The notes under the pieces are model-generated. The model was not told where the DNA came from. It made no database searches and saw only the letters and a list, made by a program, of their open reading frames with translations. From a virus, in IMG/VR virus record IMGVR_UViG_3300030090_000984, positions 1-23,151 of that record: a stretch of DNA of 23,151 nucleotides; one strand, 5' to 3'. Of the stretch, positions 21,911 to 23,151 are shown in pieces. The first letter of the stretch is position 1, and each line of letters starts with the position of its first letter. The position numbers and the translations under genes are program-made.

Positions 21911-22150
21911 ATGAATGAAGCAACAGCAACTATAAAGTTCACTAAATCAGAAATAGAAAACATAATAATATCTCTTGTTCTTTCATCTAGGTCAGCAGAA
22001 ATATTTAGTAATACAGAGATGAGTAACACTATGACAAAAATAAAAGATGACTTAGTAAAAATAAAAAGAGATTTAAATAAAAAAGTAGAGGAGAAACAAA
22101 ATGGATTATTGGAAGAAGGTCAAGCGCCGTATTGCAAAACTTGCGACTAA
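21911..22150 (+). CDS. Unrecognised 79-residue helical protein ending in CxxC
   Basis: First gene after the structured gap; ATG preceded by AAAGGTATAAAC, a modest ribosome site. Two long helices (TKSEIENIIISLVLSSRSAE and MTKIKDDLVKIKRDLNKK) with coiled-coil spacing, then PYCKTCD at the end, a single CxxC. It overlaps the next gene by 50 bases. Family unknown; the CxxC could be half of a metal site completed by dimerisation. Confidence 0.6.
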   Translation: MNEATATIKFTKSEIENIIISLVLSSRSAEIFSNTEMSNTMTKIKDDLVKIKRDLNKKVEEKQNGLLEEGQAPYCKTCD

Positions 22151-22379
22151 GGCATTGAATGATAAGCCAGATTGGCAACCACCAAAGGGAGCAATATACT
22201 TAAAAGATGTCGAAGACGGACAGTTAATACAAGTATACAATTCAGAAACACAAGCAATAGTATTAAATAAAACACCAAGTTCAGTTAGTGTATATGTAAC
22301 TAATCATAGGTCTAATGACCCTTTTTATGCTGGAGAGCAACGATGGGGATTAGAAACAGAAGTGCAGGTAGTACAATGA
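22101..22379 (+). CDS. Unrecognised 92-residue protein
   Basis: ATG at 22101 with GAGGAGAAACAAA upstream, inside the end of the previous gene. Basic N-terminal helix (MDYWKKVKRRIAKLATKALN), then alternating beta stretches (GAIYLKDVEDGQLIQVYN, QAIVLNKTPSSVSVYVTN) and a C-terminal WGLETEVQVVQ. The stop overlaps the next ATG (ATGA). The basic helix plus barrel-like part could bind nucleic acid. No family recognised. Confidence 0.65.
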   Translation: MDYWKKVKRRIAKLATKALNDKPDWQPPKGAIYLKDVEDGQLIQVYNSETQAIVLNKTPSSVSVYVTNHRSNDPFYAGEQRWGLETEVQVVQ

Positions 22380-22537
22380 CAAACTATTATGATAAGTTAA
22401 GACCAAGAGGATTCTTATTTAAGAGTGAAAAAGAATATCTAAAAGAAAGAGATAAGTTTTTAAACGAACATGGTAATGGTTGGTGGGTAAACTATTGTAT
22501 AGATAAAAAGAATAAAAGAACAAGAGTAACAAAATAA
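22376..22537 (+). CDS. Unrecognised 53-residue basic protein
   Basis: Start at 22376, where ATGA overlaps the previous stop and AGG precedes by eight bases; an upstream in-frame ATG at 22343 has no site. Basic and aromatic: MTNYYDKLRPRGFLFKSEKE, then YLKERDKFLNEHGNGWWVNY and DKKNKRTRVTK. Family unknown; member of the coupled small-gene series. Confidence 0.55.
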   Translation: MTNYYDKLRPRGFLFKSEKEYLKERDKFLNEHGNGWWVNYCIDKKNKRTRVTK

Positions 22538-22549
22538 AAAGGAGAGAGA

Positions 22550-22741
22550 ATGGAAAAATGTTTTTCATTAGAAGAAATAAAGTTCGCAGTTAATGTAGCA
22601 GTAGGAGATGATGGACACAAAGCTAAACAAGTGTCTGAAGTATTAATATCAATATGGAATGAACGAGAAAGATTATTAGAACGTAAGATACAAGACGAAC
22701 AAGCACAAGCATATGAGGAGAAAAGAATCAATGGCCTATAG
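22550..22741 (+). CDS. Unrecognised 63-residue helical protein
   Basis: ATG follows AAAAAGGAGAGAGA, a strong ribosome site. Helical with acidic and basic clusters (FSLEEIKFAVNVAVGDDG, KQVSEVLISIWNERERLLER). It ends KRINGL and overlaps the following gene by 11 bases. No recognised domain. Confidence 0.65.
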   Translation: MEKCFSLEEIKFAVNVAVGDDGHKAKQVSEVLISIWNERERLLERKIQDEQAQAYEEKRINGL

Positions 22742-23135
22742 AACAAATAGGTTCAACAAATGTCCTGAATGTGGATTTGACCTCAATAACAGAGGTAATA
22801 AGATGGGTAAAGAGATGTCCGAAATGCTTAGAGCAAGAACAAAGTACACTAGAAATAAAATCAATAACATAGCAACACTTATCAATGATTTGATACCATC
22901 ACAGAACAGAACAGAATATTGGAAGTTTCTTGTAGGTATAAAAAATATAGATGATAAAATTGTAGACTATGGTATTGAGCAATATTATCAAGGTGGACAT
23001 CATAATCAAGGTAAAGGTTTTCCTTATCTTAAAAAGATATTACAAACATTAGGACAAGATAACGAAGCAATAAGAGAACTAGAACGTAAAAGAATTGGTG
23101 GAGTTCCACCGATAATAAAAGTAGGAGAGAAATAA
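22731..23135 (+). CDS. Zinc-finger-like protein, possible replication-module member
   Basis: 134 residues from the ATG at 22731, preferred over 22713 because the GAGGAG site lies ten bases before it. N-terminus MAYRTNRFNKCPECGFDLNN has one CPECG zinc-knuckle half (C11, C14) without an obvious second pair. The middle and end are helical (TKYTRNKINNIATLINDLIP, RTEYWKFLVGIKNIDDKIVD, GKGFPYLKKIL). The GHHNQGKGFPYLKKIL stretch recalls helix ends of phage replication-initiation or loader proteins, but this is weak. The stop shares a base with the next ATG. It is the largest gene downstream of the recombination cassette and may begin a replication module. Confidence 0.6.
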   Translation: MAYRTNRFNKCPECGFDLNNRGNKMGKEMSEMLRARTKYTRNKINNIATLINDLIPSQNRTEYWKFLVGIKNIDDKIVDYGIEQYYQGGHHNQGKGFPYLKKILQTLGQDNEAIRELERKRIGGVPPIIKVGEK

Positions 23136-23151
23136 TGAAAGCAAATATACA
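23135..23151 (+). CDS. Start of the next early gene (truncated)
   Basis: ATG at 23135 shares one base with the previous stop (TAATG), and GGAGAG lies about six bases upstream. Only MKANI and part of the next codon are visible. Its position after the zinc-finger-like gene suggests more replication or recombination genes follow, but nothing can be said about its product. Confidence 0.55.

Overview
The window is a stretch of a tailed double-stranded DNA phage genome (class Caudoviricetes), AT-rich and densely packed, with nearly every gene carrying a Shine-Dalgarno (SD) site of the AGGAG type. Large and small terminase subunits, a P22-like portal, scaffold, major capsid protein and a huge tail fibre are all recognisable. 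I cannot name the species or host. The strong SD sites and sigma70-like TTGACA boxes fit a host with conventional initiation signals better than Bacteroidetes. The gene style resembles uncultured marine phages, but that is an impression, not a database result.

The genome has two divergent arms that meet at a control region (about 15741-15978). The leftward arm (minus strand, 15740 down to 1) is the packaging and virion module. In transcription order it holds a small leader gene, TerS, a zinc-ribbon metallophosphoesterase, TerL, an M15-type peptidase/endolysin, portal, scaffold, major capsid protein, a probable head decoration protein, three probable connector/neck proteins, a 1529-residue fibre ending in an S74 intramolecular chaperone, and the first five codons of another gene.

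The rightward arm (plus strand, 15979 to the end) is the early/DNA-metabolism module. It starts with small unrecognised genes separated by three structured non-coding gaps. A winged-helix protein and a string of very small overlapping genes follow, two of them encoding single-pass membrane peptides. Next comes a recombination cassette: a Cas4/RecB-like Fe-S nuclease, a Rad52-like annealing protein and an SSB-like protein with an acidic DADVPF tail. After a structured 229-base gap come more small genes, including one zinc-finger-like protein and the start of a further gene.

The least explained part is the non-coding sequence of the early arm. Four gaps (16273-16458, 16696-16859, 17489-17849, 21682-21910) contain GC-rich hairpins, perfect palindromes and a shared A5T4-type box just upstream of the SD. 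One also has a near-consensus extended -10 promoter whose transcript would begin in a long hairpin. The gap after the SSB-like gene folds on paper into a three-way junction followed by a second stem-loop carrying a 19-base pyrimidine tract. These are the best candidates for undescribed regulatory RNAs or operators.
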